Origin: CALHVR01 sp963528625
GTDB taxonomy: Bacteria; Fusobacteriota; Fusobacteriia; Fusobacteriales; Leptotrichiaceae
Length of the DNA: 31,626 nucleotides
Direction: 5' to 3'
Assembly (NCBI GenBank): GCA_963528625.1
Contig: CAURVQ010000011.1
Location: 1-31,626, forward strand
The translations under genes and the position numbers were made by a program. The notes beneath the pieces were generated by a model. That model was not told the DNA's origin, made no database searches, and saw only the letters and a program-made list of their open reading frames with translations. How positions within the stretch are numbered: position 1 is the stretch's first letter; every line of letters begins with the position of its first letter. Of the stretch, positions 14,985 to 23,402 are shown in pieces.

Positions 14985-16379
14985 ATGAATAAAGGGAAAT
15001 TAGTTCAAGTAATTGGACCCGTTATAGATGTAAAATTTGAAAATGAATTGCCAGAAATTTATAATGCCCTAGAAGTTTATAAAGAAGATGGAAGTAAATT
15101 AGTGGCAGAAGTTTATTCACATACTGGGAATGACATCGTAAGAGCAATCGCAATGTCTGGAACAGATGGGATAAAAAGAGGAATTGAAGTTATAGATACA
15201 GGAAAACCAATACAAGTTCCAGTGGGAAGAAAAACTTTAGGAAGAATTTTTAATGTATTGGGAGAAACTGTTGATCATGGAGAAAGTTTGGATGATGTAG
15301 AAAAAGAATCAATCCACAAACCAGCTCCAACATTTGATCAATTAGGAACTGAAACGGAAATACTAGAAACTGGAATAAAAGTAGTAGACTTGTTAGCACC
15401 ATACTTAAAAGGTGGAAAAATCGGTTTATTTGGAGGAGCAGGAGTAGGAAAAACTGTACTTATTCAAGAATTGATCAATAATATAGCAAAAGGACACGGA
15501 GGTTTATCAGTTTTCGCCGGAGTAGGTGAAAGAACTAGAGAAGGGCGTGACCTTTATAACGAAATGACAGAAAGTGGAGTTATAAATAAAACCGCCTTGA
15601 TTTATGGGCAAATGAACGAACCACCTGGTGCAAGACTTAGAGTTGGATTGACTGCACTTACAATGGCTGAATATTTTAGAGATAAAGAAGGACAAAATGT
15701 ATTGTTATTCGTAGACAATATATTTAGATTTACTCAAGCAGGGGCAGAAGTATCAGCATTATTAGGTAAAATGCCATCAGCAGTTGGATACCAACCAAAT
15801 TTAGCGACAGAAATGGGAGCTTTACAAGAAAGAATTACATCAACAAATATGGGATCAATTACATCAGTTCAAGCAGTTTATGTGCCGGCAGACGACTTAA
15901 CAGATCCAGCAACAGCAACAACATTCTCACATTTAGATGCGACAACGGTATTATCAAGACCAATAGCATCACTTGGAATCTATCCGGCAGTTGATCCGTT
16001 AGAATCAACTTCAAGAATGTTAGAGCCTGAAATTGTTGGGCTTGAGCATTATAGAGTTGCAAGAGAAACGCAAAGAGTGTTGCAAAAATACAAAGAATTA
16101 CAAGATATTATTGCAATTTTAGGAATGGATGAACTTGATGAAGAAGATAAATTAATCGTAAGTAGAGCAAGAAAAATTCAAAGATTCTTCTCACAACCAT
16201 TCTCAGTTGCCGAACAGTTTACTGGAATGAAAGGGAAATATGTACCACTTAGAGAAACAATAAGAGGATTTAAAGAAATTTTAGAAGGATTGCACGATGA
16301 AATACCGGAGCAAGCTTTCCTATATGTTGGAACGATTGAAGAAGCTGTTAAAAAAGCAGAGCAATTAATGAGTGAATAA
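14985..16379 (+). CDS. atpD: ATP synthase F1 subunit beta (catalytic)
   Basis: A 464-residue catalytic beta subunit. The P-loop is GGAGVGKT at residues 150-157. The catalytic Glu-Arg context GERTREGRDLYNEM and the Walker B strand LLFVDNIFRFTQAG follow. MDELDEEDKL corresponds to the DELSEED lever that touches gamma. Two ATGs are adjacent; AGGAGG at 14972-14977 is seven bases from the second (14985) and only four from the first (14982), so the second is preferred. Confidence 0.97.
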   Translation: MNKGKLVQVIGPVIDVKFENELPEIYNALEVYKEDGSKLVAEVYSHTGNDIVRAIAMSGTDGIKRGIEVIDTGKPIQVPVGRKTLGRIFNVLGETVDHGESLDDVEKESIHKPAPTFDQLGTETEILETGIKVVDLLAPYLKGGKIGLFGGAGVGKTVLIQELINNIAKGHGGLSVFAGVGERTREGRDLYNEMTESGVINKTALIYGQMNEPPGARLRVGLTALTMAEYFRDKEGQNVLLFVDNIFRFTQAGAEVSALLGKMPSAVGYQPNLATEMGALQERITSTNMGSITSVQAVYVPADDLTDPATATTFSHLDATTVLSRPIASLGIYPAVDPLESTSRMLEPEIVGLEHYRVARETQRVLQKYKELQDIIAILGMDELDEEDKLIVSRARKIQRFFSQPFSVAEQFTGMKGKYVPLRETIRGFKEILEGLHDEIPEQAFLYVGTIEEAVKKAEQLMSE

Positions 16380-16391
16380 TAAGGAGAAATT

Positions 16392-16778
16392 ATGGCACAA
16401 GAATATATTTTGAAAGTTGTAACTCCTGAAGGATTAATATTTGAAAAACCGGTTGTTTTTGCAAAAGTTAGAACAGTGACTGGTGATATAGGAATATTGG
16501 CAAAACATATAAATTATGTCAATATTCTTGGCACCGGTGAAATGTTGGTTAGAGAAGCTGATAAAACAGAAACAAGTTATTTTGTAGACGGTGGTTTTTT
16601 AGAAGTACGACAAGATAAAGTTGTCGTATTAGGAGAAGAAGTAGTCGAAATGAGCCAATTAGAAGCTAAAAAATTAGCTAAAGAGAAAGCAATTCAAGCT
16701 GCAACTCGTAAAAAGAAATTTGAAAATAAAGATATTATTGATACCAAAAGAAAAATTCGTGAAAATTTATCAAAATAA
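16392..16778 (+). CDS. atpC: ATP synthase F1 subunit epsilon
   Basis: A 128-residue epsilon subunit: an N-terminal beta sandwich (KVVTPEGLIFEKPV, TGDIGILAKHINYVNIL) followed by a two-helix C-terminal domain rich in Lys and Glu, which in the family can rise along gamma and inhibit ATP hydrolysis. It ends the atp operon. No terminator is seen before the next gene, so some read-through is likely. Confidence 0.94.
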   Translation: MAQEYILKVVTPEGLIFEKPVVFAKVRTVTGDIGILAKHINYVNILGTGEMLVREADKTETSYFVDGGFLEVRQDKVVVLGEEVVEMSQLEAKKLAKEKAIQAATRKKKFENKDIIDTKRKIRENLSK

Positions 16779-16779
16779 A

Positions 16780-16808
16780 ATGACATATACATCTAAGTAT
16801 GGTATAAT
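16780..16808 (+). promoter_or_regulatory. Promoter of the DUF4912 gene
   Basis: ATGACA at 16780-16785, 17-base spacer, TATAAT at 16803-16808, with an extended -10 TGG. The -35 overlaps the atpC stop codon region. Confidence 0.7.
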
Positions 16809-16844
16809 ATCTTAAGAACTTAATTTTGTTTAGGAGGTTATAGA

Positions 16845-17885
16845 ATGAAGTATTTAGATGAAATGACAGATAAAGAATTAACAGCTTTAGGAAAGTCAGA
16901 AAAACTTTTTTTAGGATTAATCTTTAATAGAGAAAATATCATTAAAAAATTGGAAAAACTGGGGTATATTCGTAAAGTGAAAAAAGAGATAAATGAAGAT
17001 AAAATTTTGGTAGAAGAAACAAAAAAAGTAGAAAAAGTTAAAGAAATTGATTTTTCTAAAATACCTCTTTACAGAGATAGAAGTAGAAGATTTTATAGAA
17101 ATTATCCTAATCCTAAATTGATAAAAAAATTGAAAAAAAGATATAGATTTAAAGTAAAAGATAAAGAAATTAATTTTGGATTTAGAGAATTAAATCAAGA
17201 AAATATAAAATTAAGAGAAATAGAAACAGAAATTAATAAATCAAAATATAGTGTAATTCAAGAAGATATTTATTTTGATAAAAGATATTTACCTGAATCT
17301 TATTTCGTAGATGAAATTGTACTTATGCCTAAAAATCCTACGACATTATATGCTTATTGGGAAATTAGAGAAGATACATTTAAAAAATTACAACAAGAAC
17401 ATAATGTTGTAGATAATGTTGTAATAAAAATATTAAAAGATGGACATGAATATAGAAAAATAATAAGACATGAAAGAATAGGGTCACATTTTATAAATGA
17501 TGTGGAAGCTAGTCCAAACTATGAAGCATCAGTAGGTTATGAAGATAGTTATGGAAATTATGTGGAAGTATCTCATTCTACAATAGCAGTAGTTCCAAAA
17601 AATGAAATTTCAAACAATTTAGATTTAACTTGGGGAACAGTAAGAGTAGACGAAAATACAAATCAAATAATTAAATATATTAATTCTTCTCATTTAGTTC
17701 CAGACAGTTCGGAATTTTTAAATAGATTATCACCGGAAGAATATGAAAAATATACAAAAGAAGTTATAGTAAGAATGAGACAAGTAGGTGCTTCAGAAAC
17801 GATATATGAAATTGATACAAGAGATTTGAATAATCTTAATAAAATTGGTTCATCTAATTTAACTTCATCTGGAATAAAAAAATAA
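16845..17885 (+). CDS. DUF4912 domain protein of unknown function
   Basis: A 346-residue, very Lys/Glu-rich soluble protein. Residues 1-45 look like a short helical Rho-N/SAP-like module (DKELTALGKSEKLFL). A charged linker follows, and DUF4912 begins around residue 145 with YFVDEIVLMPKNPTTLYAYW, the family hallmark, continuing in an immunoglobulin-like beta pattern to about residue 260. The C-terminal 80 residues look flexible. The domain is widespread in Firmicutes and related groups but has no established function. It has its own promoter and AGGAGG site. The following dapB gene starts 13 bases later, so the two are probably cotranscribed. Confidence 0.75.
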   Translation: MKYLDEMTDKELTALGKSEKLFLGLIFNRENIIKKLEKLGYIRKVKKEINEDKILVEETKKVEKVKEIDFSKIPLYRDRSRRFYRNYPNPKLIKKLKKRYRFKVKDKEINFGFRELNQENIKLREIETEINKSKYSVIQEDIYFDKRYLPESYFVDEIVLMPKNPTTLYAYWEIREDTFKKLQQEHNVVDNVVIKILKDGHEYRKIIRHERIGSHFINDVEASPNYEASVGYEDSYGNYVEVSHSTIAVVPKNEISNNLDLTWGTVRVDENTNQIIKYINSSHLVPDSSEFLNRLSPEEYEKYTKEVIVRMRQVGASETIYEIDTRDLNNLNKIGSSNLTSSGIKK

Positions 17886-17898
17886 GTATAGGAGTAAT

Positions 17899-18627
17899 AT
17901 GAAAATAATAGTTTATGGAGCTGGAGTAATGGCTCAATATGTTAAAGATTCGGTTATTGCTTCGGGAAATGAATTTGTAGGATTTGTAGACCCTTTAGGT
18001 AAAGGAAATTTTAAAAATTTAGAAGATAAAAATATAAAATTTGATGGAATTATAGATTTTTCTCATTTTTCTTTAATGGAAGATGTGCTAAAATATGCCG
18101 TAGCAAGAAAAGTTCCTTTAGTTTTGGCTACAACAGGGCATTCTGCTGAACAGTTAGAAAAAATTAATCAAGCATCAAAAGAAATACCTATAATAAAAGC
18201 AACTAATACTTCTTTAGGAGTGACAGTTTTAAATGAAATAGTAGCATATGCAACAAAATTATTAAGTGATTTTGATATTGAAATTATAGAGAAACATCAT
18301 AATAGAAAAATAGATGCACCAAGTGGAACAGCGACAACATTATTAGAAAATATTCAGGAAAATTTACCTGAAAAATGTAATGTTGTTTATGGAAGAGAAG
18401 GAAACTCTAAAAGGCAAGAAAAAGAAATAGGTGTTCATGCAATAAGAGGTGGAAATATTGTTGGAGAGCATACAGTAATTTTTACTAAAAATGATGAAAT
18501 AATAGAAATAAAACATGAAGCTTTATCGAGAAAGATGTTTTCTGATGGAGCTGTAAAAGGGATAATGTATTTAAAAGATAAAAAACCCGGTAAATATGTT
18601 ATGAAAGATGTTTTAGGAATAAATTAA
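17899..18627 (+). CDS. dapB: 4-hydroxy-tetrahydrodipicolinate reductase
   Basis: A 242-residue NAD(P)H-dependent reductase of the lysine/diaminopimelate pathway. The nucleotide-binding loop is GAGVMAQYV near the start, and the diagnostic active-site block is EKHHNRKIDAPSGTA around residue 135, followed by HAIRGGNIVGEHTV. It is slightly shorter than the E. coli enzyme, as in many Gram-positive and fusobacterial versions. Together with dapH it supports the acetylated branch of the pathway, giving tetrahydrodipicolinate for lysine and meso-diaminopimelate. GGAG lies just upstream. Confidence 0.95.
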   Translation: MKIIVYGAGVMAQYVKDSVIASGNEFVGFVDPLGKGNFKNLEDKNIKFDGIIDFSHFSLMEDVLKYAVARKVPLVLATTGHSAEQLEKINQASKEIPIIKATNTSLGVTVLNEIVAYATKLLSDFDIEIIEKHHNRKIDAPSGTATTLLENIQENLPEKCNVVYGREGNSKRQEKEIGVHAIRGGNIVGEHTVIFTKNDEIIEIKHEALSRKMFSDGAVKGIMYLKDKKPGKYVMKDVLGIN

Positions 18628-18649
18628 TTTCAATTTTGTACATAAAGAG

Positions 18650-18685
18650 AGGAGGATGTAATATTTAATATTATATAGTAAAATG
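18650..18685 (+). promoter_or_regulatory. Shine-Dalgarno, hairpin, then start codon for dapH
   Basis: AGGAGG at 18650-18655 is 27 bases from ATG 18683. Between them, 18656-18665 pairs with 18667-18676 (10 pairs, one G-U, single central base; about 8-9 pairs in practice). An in-frame TAA at 18659-18661 rules out a start nearer the Shine-Dalgarno. With the hairpin folded out the spacing is six bases. The ATG at 18656 is followed at once by TAA. Confidence 0.7.
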
Positions 18686-19378
18686 ACAGAATTAGAAAAA
18701 TCAAAAGAAATTATAAAATATATAGCAAATGCAGAAAAAACGACACCGGTTGAATTGTATACCGATGAAACAATTATAAAAACACATGACTGTAAAATAA
18801 TTGGAAAAGATGGTTTAAAAATTGTGTTTGGTGATTGGCAAAATGTTGAAAAAGTTATAAAAGATAATAATTTAACAAATTATCATTTAAAAAATGATAG
18901 AAGAAATTCTGGAGTGCCAATGCTTGATTTAAAAGAAATAAATGCAAGGATTGAACCGGGAGTGTATATTAGAGATAAAGTAACTATTGGAGATAGAGCT
19001 GTTATTATGATGGGGGCAGTTATAAATATAGGAGCTGAAATTGGAGAAGAAACAATGATTGATATGAATGTTGTTTTAGGTGGAAGAGCTAAAGTTGGTA
19101 AAAAATGCCATATAGGGGCAGGAGCAGTTTTAGCAGGGGTAATTGAACCGCCTTCAGCTGATCCAGTTGTTGTTGAAGATAATGTTGTTATAGGAGCTAA
19201 TGCAGTAGTATTAGAAGGTGTTAGAATTGGAGCAGGTTCAGTTGTAGCAGCAGGTTCAGTTGTTACTGAAAATGTGCCATCAGGAGTTGTTGTTGCAGGA
19301 ACGCCAGCTAAAATCATCAAATCTGTAGATGATAAAACGGTTTCAAAAACAGAAATAGTAGACGAATTAAGAAGATAA
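18683..19378 (+). CDS. dapH: Tetrahydrodipicolinate N-acetyltransferase
   Basis: A 231-residue hexapeptide-repeat acyltransferase. An N-terminal mixed domain (residues 1-85) leads to a left-handed beta helix of repeats such as IGDRAVIMMGAVINIGAEIG and VVIGANAVVLEGVRIGAGSV. The block IEPPSADPVVVEDNVVIGAN is typical of DapH (DapD in some nomenclature), which acetylates tetrahydrodipicolinate with acetyl-CoA. Residues near NGSGVP-like RRNSGVPMLDL contact substrate in relatives. It follows dapB by 55 bases. The start is fixed at 18683 by an upstream in-frame stop, although the Shine-Dalgarno is 27 bases away across a hairpin. Confidence 0.95.
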   Translation: MTELEKSKEIIKYIANAEKTTPVELYTDETIIKTHDCKIIGKDGLKIVFGDWQNVEKVIKDNNLTNYHLKNDRRNSGVPMLDLKEINARIEPGVYIRDKVTIGDRAVIMMGAVINIGAEIGEETMIDMNVVLGGRAKVGKKCHIGAGAVLAGVIEPPSADPVVVEDNVVIGANAVVLEGVRIGAGSVVAAGSVVTENVPSGVVVAGTPAKIIKSVDDKTVSKTEIVDELRR

Positions 19379-19434
19379 AAAATTTTGAATTTTTAAGAAG
19401 TATAAATTAAAAATGAAAAAGAGAAAGGTGAAAA

Positions 19435-20580
19435 ATGAAAAAATTATTAGTAGTATTAGGAGTATTAAGTATAACTGCATTAGGGTATGCAGCTGTTAAA
19501 GATGACTATGCAAATGCAGGGAAATTATTAAATGAAAACAAAGTTAGAGAAAGTGTGACTTTATTACAAAAAGTTTCTACTTCAGGAGATAAAGAATATG
19601 CTAAAAAAGCTGATTTACAATTAGGTATGTTGTATTTACAAGCAGGAGATCTTACAAATGCTAAAAAATATGTAAATCAAGCTTGGAAAAATGTTAATTT
19701 AACAAAAGATGAAAAATTAGCAACATCAGAACTTTTATATGAAATTGCGACATCAGAAAACAATATAGCTGAACAAGAAAAACAATTACAATATTTAGAA
19801 ACAGAAACAAAAGGACAAAATGCTTTATATGCTTCAAGTTATATAGCAATGTATTTACAAACAAATAGAGAAGCAAAAGCTATAGAAAAATATAAATCAG
19901 TAATGGCACAACAACATGATAATCAATTCAAATCAGTAGTAAATTATAATGTTGGAAGGGCGTACGTAGTATTAAATAAATTGGATGAAGCTAAAAAATA
20001 TTTAACTGAATCATATAATCAATCAGTAGATGGAATGTTAAATTCAGGAATGATATTAGTACAAATTGCTATGTATCAAAACAATAAAGCAGAAGCTGAA
20101 AGAATTTTATTAGATGTGAATGAAAAAACTGGGAATAAAGAATTAGTGTTATTTAATGAAATAGGAAAATTCTATTATATTTATAAAGATTATGACAAAG
20201 CAATAACATATTTCAAAAAAATAACTGATAAAAACTCTAATGCAGTAGAGCAAAAATTAATTTTATTGGCAATATACGAAAATAAAAAAGATATTGTAAA
20301 TATATCTAAAACTTATACAGATTTAAAATCGATAATAAAAGAAAATGTAAATAGAAATTTAGGAGTTCTTTTATTTAATATAAATGAAAGTGCATTAGCT
20401 GAAAAATATTTGAAAAAAGCGATAACGGAAGATAAAAATAATGAAGCAAAATTATTATTAGGTCAAGTTTATGCTTCAACTGGTAAAAAAGAAGAAGCAA
20501 TAGCAATATTAAAAGAAGCAGTTGCAAGTAAAGTAGAAGGTGCGTCAGCAGTTTTAACTGAAGTTGAAAAAATGAAATAA
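19435..20580 (+). CDS. Secreted tetratricopeptide-repeat protein
   Basis: A 381-residue protein with a clear Sec signal peptide: MKKLLVVLGVLSITALGYA, cleavage probably after GYA or the next Ala. No lipobox is present, so a soluble periplasmic protein is expected. The mature part is helical TPR-like repeats: ADLQLGMLYLQAGDLTNAKK, VVNYNVGRAYVVLNKLDEAK, GKFYYIYKDYDKAITYFKKI and LGQVYASTGKKEEAIAILKE. TPR domains mediate protein-protein contact, so an envelope scaffold or assembly role is plausible but not shown. GAAAGGTG is the ribosome binding site. A terminator follows. Confidence 0.8.
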   Translation: MKKLLVVLGVLSITALGYAAVKDDYANAGKLLNENKVRESVTLLQKVSTSGDKEYAKKADLQLGMLYLQAGDLTNAKKYVNQAWKNVNLTKDEKLATSELLYEIATSENNIAEQEKQLQYLETETKGQNALYASSYIAMYLQTNREAKAIEKYKSVMAQQHDNQFKSVVNYNVGRAYVVLNKLDEAKKYLTESYNQSVDGMLNSGMILVQIAMYQNNKAEAERILLDVNEKTGNKELVLFNEIGKFYYIYKDYDKAITYFKKITDKNSNAVEQKLILLAIYENKKDIVNISKTYTDLKSIIKENVNRNLGVLLFNINESALAEKYLKKAITEDKNNEAKLLLGQVYASTGKKEEAIAILKEAVASKVEGASAVLTEVEKMK

Positions 20581-20600
20581 AAAAGAAAAATGCAAAGAAG

Positions 20601-20634
20601 ATCTTGTAAATTAAATTTTATGAGATTTTTTTTT
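20601..20634 (+). terminator. Intrinsic terminator before recA
   Basis: 20601-20610 pairs with 20617-20626 (10 bp, two G-U), TTAAAT loop, followed by eight T. Confidence 0.85.
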
Positions 20635-20681
20635 ATGAAGCAAAAAAGAAATATAAATATCTTTATATTTTAAATAAAGTT

Positions 20682-20690
20682 TGATATAAT
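20682..20690 (+). promoter_or_regulatory. Extended -10 promoter of recA
   Basis: TGA followed by TATAAT (20685-20690). The -35 region (TTTATA, 20662-20667) is weak, as expected for an extended -10 promoter. The leader is about 105 bases. No clear LexA-type palindrome was recognised near it. Confidence 0.6.
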
Positions 20691-20763
20691 ATAAAAAGAA
20701 AGGAGAGGGGAAATTAAAGGTATAAATATATCTAATAAATAAAGAAATAAATATTAAAATAAA

Positions 20764-20806
20764 AGGAGGAGTATTCTTAATAAAAAATTAAGAATGAAAA
20801 TAAATG
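20764..20806 (+). promoter_or_regulatory. Shine-Dalgarno, hairpin, then start codon for recA
   Basis: AGGAGG at 20764-20769 is 34 bases from ATG 20804. A perfect 9-bp hairpin occupies 20773-20781 and 20787-20795 with an AAAAA loop, plus one G-U pair outside. An in-frame TAA directly precedes the ATG (20801-20803), so no nearer start exists. Folding it out leaves 9-11 bases. Confidence 0.75.
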
Positions 20807-21976
20807 GCTAGAAAAAAAGCAGTAGAAGACAAAAAAGATAAAGAAATATTAGAAAAAGAAAAATCGTTAAGAGAAACATTAGCACAAATAGAAAAAAGTT
20901 ATGGTGCTGGAGCTATAATGAAACTTGGGGAAAATCAAAAAATGGAAATTAAATCAATTTCAACAGGAAGTTTGAATTTAGATATAGCTCTAGGAATTGG
21001 CGGAGTACCGAGAGGAAGAATAGTTGAAGTTTATGGAGCAGAATCGTCAGGTAAAACGACATTAGCTTTACATATAATTGCTGAAGCACAAAAAGAAGGA
21101 GGAATTGTAGCGTTTATAGATGCAGAACACGCATTAGATCCAGTTTATGCTAAAGCGTTAGGAGTAAAAATTGATGAATTGTTGATTTCACAACCAGATA
21201 CTGGAGAACAAGCATTGGAAATAGCAGATATGTTAGTTAGAAGTAGTGCTATGGATGTAATTGTTGTGGATTCAGTTGCTGCTTTAGTGCCAAAAGCTGA
21301 AATTGATGGAGAAATGGCAGATCAACAAATGGGATTGCAAGCGAGATTAATGTCAAAAGCTTTGAGAAAATTAACGGGAAGTATTGCAAAATCAAATACA
21401 GTAATGATATTTATTAACCAAATTAGAGAAAAAATAGGTGGATATTCATTCACACCGGGACCACAAACGACGACATCTGGAGGGAGAGCATTAAAATTCT
21501 TCTCATCTGTAAGAATGGAAGTTAAAAGAATCGGATCAGTAAAACAAGGTGAAGAGATAATAGGGAACGAAGTATCGGTTAAAGTTACGAAAAATAAAGT
21601 TGCACCACCATTTAAAGAAGCAAGATTTAGTGTATTGTATGGAAAAGGGATTTCTAAAGTGGGAGAAGTTTTAGATGCAGCAACAAAATTAGATATAGTT
21701 GCAAAAAGTGGAGCTTGGTTCAGTTATGGAGATAGAAAGTTAGGACAAGGAAAAATTAATGTAGAAAATTTATTAAAAGAAGATAAAGAACTTTATAATA
21801 AATTAGAAGCAGAAGTATTAGCAAAAATAAAACCTGACTATTCAGTAGAAAATGAAGAGACTGAACCAGTGGAAACGGAAGAAAAAACTTTGAAAACATC
21901 TAAAAAAGAGAAAGTAGATGAAATTGAAGAAATAGAAGAAATTGAAATAGAAGATGAAGGATTAGAGATTGAATAA
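20804..21976 (+). CDS. recA: Recombinase RecA
   Basis: A 390-residue RecA, the DNA-strand-exchange ATPase that also activates SOS-type responses. Walker A is GAESSGKT at residues 78-85. Other family blocks are ALKFFSSVRMEVKRIG and KNKVAPPFKEA. The protein is longer than the E. coli one because of a lysine-rich N-terminus and a long, strongly acidic C-terminal tail (repeated EIEEIEEIEIEDEG-type text), which in the family modulates DNA binding. The stop codon overlaps the recX start by one base. Its initiation region has the hairpin spacer described separately. Confidence 0.98.
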   Translation: MARKKAVEDKKDKEILEKEKSLRETLAQIEKSYGAGAIMKLGENQKMEIKSISTGSLNLDIALGIGGVPRGRIVEVYGAESSGKTTLALHIIAEAQKEGGIVAFIDAEHALDPVYAKALGVKIDELLISQPDTGEQALEIADMLVRSSAMDVIVVDSVAALVPKAEIDGEMADQQMGLQARLMSKALRKLTGSIAKSNTVMIFINQIREKIGGYSFTPGPQTTTSGGRALKFFSSVRMEVKRIGSVKQGEEIIGNEVSVKVTKNKVAPPFKEARFSVLYGKGISKVGEVLDAATKLDIVAKSGAWFSYGDRKLGQGKINVENLLKEDKELYNKLEAEVLAKIKPDYSVENEETEPVETEEKTLKTSKKEKVDEIEEIEEIEIEDEGLEIE

Positions 21977-22563
21977 TGATTATTGAGCAAATAAAAAAAA
22001 ATAAACTTTATTTATCAACAGGGGAAATTATAGATATAAGTCCTTTAATTAGAATGAGATATAATTTAAAAATTGGAGATAGTATTAATGAATATTATAA
22101 TGAAATTATTTATGATGCAGCTGTTGAAAAAGGGATATTTTTACTGTCTTTAAGAGATAGGACAAAAAAAGAAATTACATTAAAGCTTAAAGAGAAATAT
22201 AAAAATATTCAAATGATACAAAGAGCAGTTAAAAAATTGGAAGAATTAGGGTATATTGATGATTTTAACTATGCGTTAACATTTATAAAAAACAAAAAAT
22301 ATGGAAAGCAAAGAATAAATTTTGAGTTGTATCAAAAAGGGATAAATAAAGAAATAATTGAAAATGCTTATAATTATTTAGATGAAGAGGAAAATAATGG
22401 AGAAAAATCTGTTGAAATAAAAAAATTGGAAATAGCTATAAAAAAATGTATAAACAAAGATGAAAAAAAGTTAATACAATACCTTTTAAGACAAGGATTT
22501 GAATTTAGTAAAATAATTGAAAAATTGAAAGAATATAAAGAGTATGGAGAATTTTGTGAATAA
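21976..22563 (+). CDS. recX: Regulatory protein RecX
   Basis: A 195-residue all-helical protein of the RecX family, which binds RecA filaments and limits their activity. Typical motifs are LSLRDRTKKEITLKLKEKY and LEELGYIDDFNYALTFIKNK, followed by YGKQRINFELYQKGI, then a third repeat ending in LLRQGFEFSKIIEKL. The first 50 residues form an extra N-terminal domain. TAATG joins it to recA, so coexpression is certain in transcription and likely in translation. The 5' position next to recA strengthens the call. Confidence 0.9.
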   Translation: MIIEQIKKNKLYLSTGEIIDISPLIRMRYNLKIGDSINEYYNEIIYDAAVEKGIFLLSLRDRTKKEITLKLKEKYKNIQMIQRAVKKLEELGYIDDFNYALTFIKNKKYGKQRINFELYQKGINKEIIENAYNYLDEEENNGEKSVEIKKLEIAIKKCINKDEKKLIQYLLRQGFEFSKIIEKLKEYKEYGEFCE

Positions 22564-22571
22564 AAATGATA

Positions 22572-22613
22572 AGGAGGAAAATATAAAATTATTAATTTTA
22601 TATTAATATTATG
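22572..22613 (+). promoter_or_regulatory. Shine-Dalgarno, hairpin, then start codon for plsC
   Basis: AGGAGG at 22572-22577 is 33 bases from ATG 22611. An 11-bp perfect hairpin occupies 22580-22590 and 22594-22604 with an ATT loop. An in-frame TAA at 22593-22595 excludes an ATG, GTG or TTG start nearer the Shine-Dalgarno. Folding it out leaves eight bases, an ideal spacing. Confidence 0.75.
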
Positions 22614-23360
22614 AGAACGATATTTTATCATGTAGCATTAGTAGGAATGCTTTTATATGGAGCAGTATTTAGAATACCTGTTTTATTAATGAAAAAAGGT
22701 AAGGAAGCTAAAAAGTTTGCAAGAAAAGTTTGTAGAAACTGGAGTATTGGTCTTATTTGGGCAGCAAAAGCAAAAGTAGAAATAATTTATACAAATGATT
22801 CGGAAGAAGATATAAAAAATATAGTAAAAAATGATGAGCCTGTAATTTTAATATCAAATCATCAAAGTAATTTAGATATTCCTACTTTAGCAGGTTATTT
22901 ACCGATAAATTTTGGATTTATTGCTAAAAAAGAGATGAAACATTGGCCAATATTGAGTATTTGGATGAAAGGTCTAAATTGTATATTTTTAGATAGAAAA
23001 AATGCCAGACAAGGTATGAAAGATATGAAAAATGCGATTCAAATGGTAAAAAATGGTAATTCGTATGTAATTTTTCCTGAAGGGACAAGAAGTGAAAATG
23101 GAGAAGTTGGAGAGTTTAAAAAAGGAAGTTTTAAATTGGCGATAGATTCAGAAGTAAGAATAGTGCCGATAACTATTATTGGGACATATGATATTCAATC
23201 AAAACAAAGTCTTAAAATTTATAGTGGAAAAAAGGTAAAAGTTATAGTTGATAAACCAATAGATTATAAAAATTTAGAAAGAAATAATCAAAAAAAAATA
23301 CATATAATTGTGAATGAAATTGTTAAATCTAATTTTGATAAATACAATAATAAAAATTAA
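22611..23360 (+). CDS. plsC: 1-acyl-sn-glycerol-3-phosphate acyltransferase
   Basis: A 249-residue PlsC-type enzyme that makes phosphatidic acid from lysophosphatidic acid at the inner membrane face. An N-terminal hydrophobic segment (residues 5-25) anchors it. The catalytic NHQSNLD (His-x4-Asp motif) lies near residue 83, FLDRKNARQG follows, and the glycerol-phosphate motif FPEGTRSENGEVGEFKKGS is near 160, with IVPITIIGTYD after it. It follows recX by 47 bases, which hold the hairpin spacer. The lack of a promoter or terminator suggests cotranscription with recA-recX. Confidence 0.93.
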   Translation: MRTIFYHVALVGMLLYGAVFRIPVLLMKKGKEAKKFARKVCRNWSIGLIWAAKAKVEIIYTNDSEEDIKNIVKNDEPVILISNHQSNLDIPTLAGYLPINFGFIAKKEMKHWPILSIWMKGLNCIFLDRKNARQGMKDMKNAIQMVKNGNSYVIFPEGTRSENGEVGEFKKGSFKLAIDSEVRIVPITIIGTYDIQSKQSLKIYSGKKVKVIVDKPIDYKNLERNNQKKIHIIVNEIVKSNFDKYNNKN

Positions 23361-23364
23361 ATAA

Positions 23365-23402
23365 AAGGAGTTAGTTATCAAAAAGATAACTGTGAAAAGA
23401 TG
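23365..23402 (+). promoter_or_regulatory. Shine-Dalgarno, hairpin, then start codon for rdgB
   Basis: AAGGAG at 23365-23370 is 29 bases from ATG 23400. AGTTATC (23373-23379) pairs with GATAACT (23385-23391) over an AAAAA loop, plus one outer G-U pair. No ATG, GTG or TTG is in frame in the gap. Folding it out leaves 8-10 bases. Confidence 0.7.

Noticed and set aside
18656..18661. ATG-TAA minimal frame right after the dapH Shine-Dalgarno as a start-stop regulatory element
   Set aside because: Six bases can arise by chance and the ATG directly abuts the Shine-Dalgarno, too close for initiation; the hairpin reading explains the region better.
18883..19320. 145-codon minus-strand frame inside dapH
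   Set aside because: Low-complexity Thr/Pro/Ala text is the reverse reading of hexapeptide repeats; dapH itself is certain.
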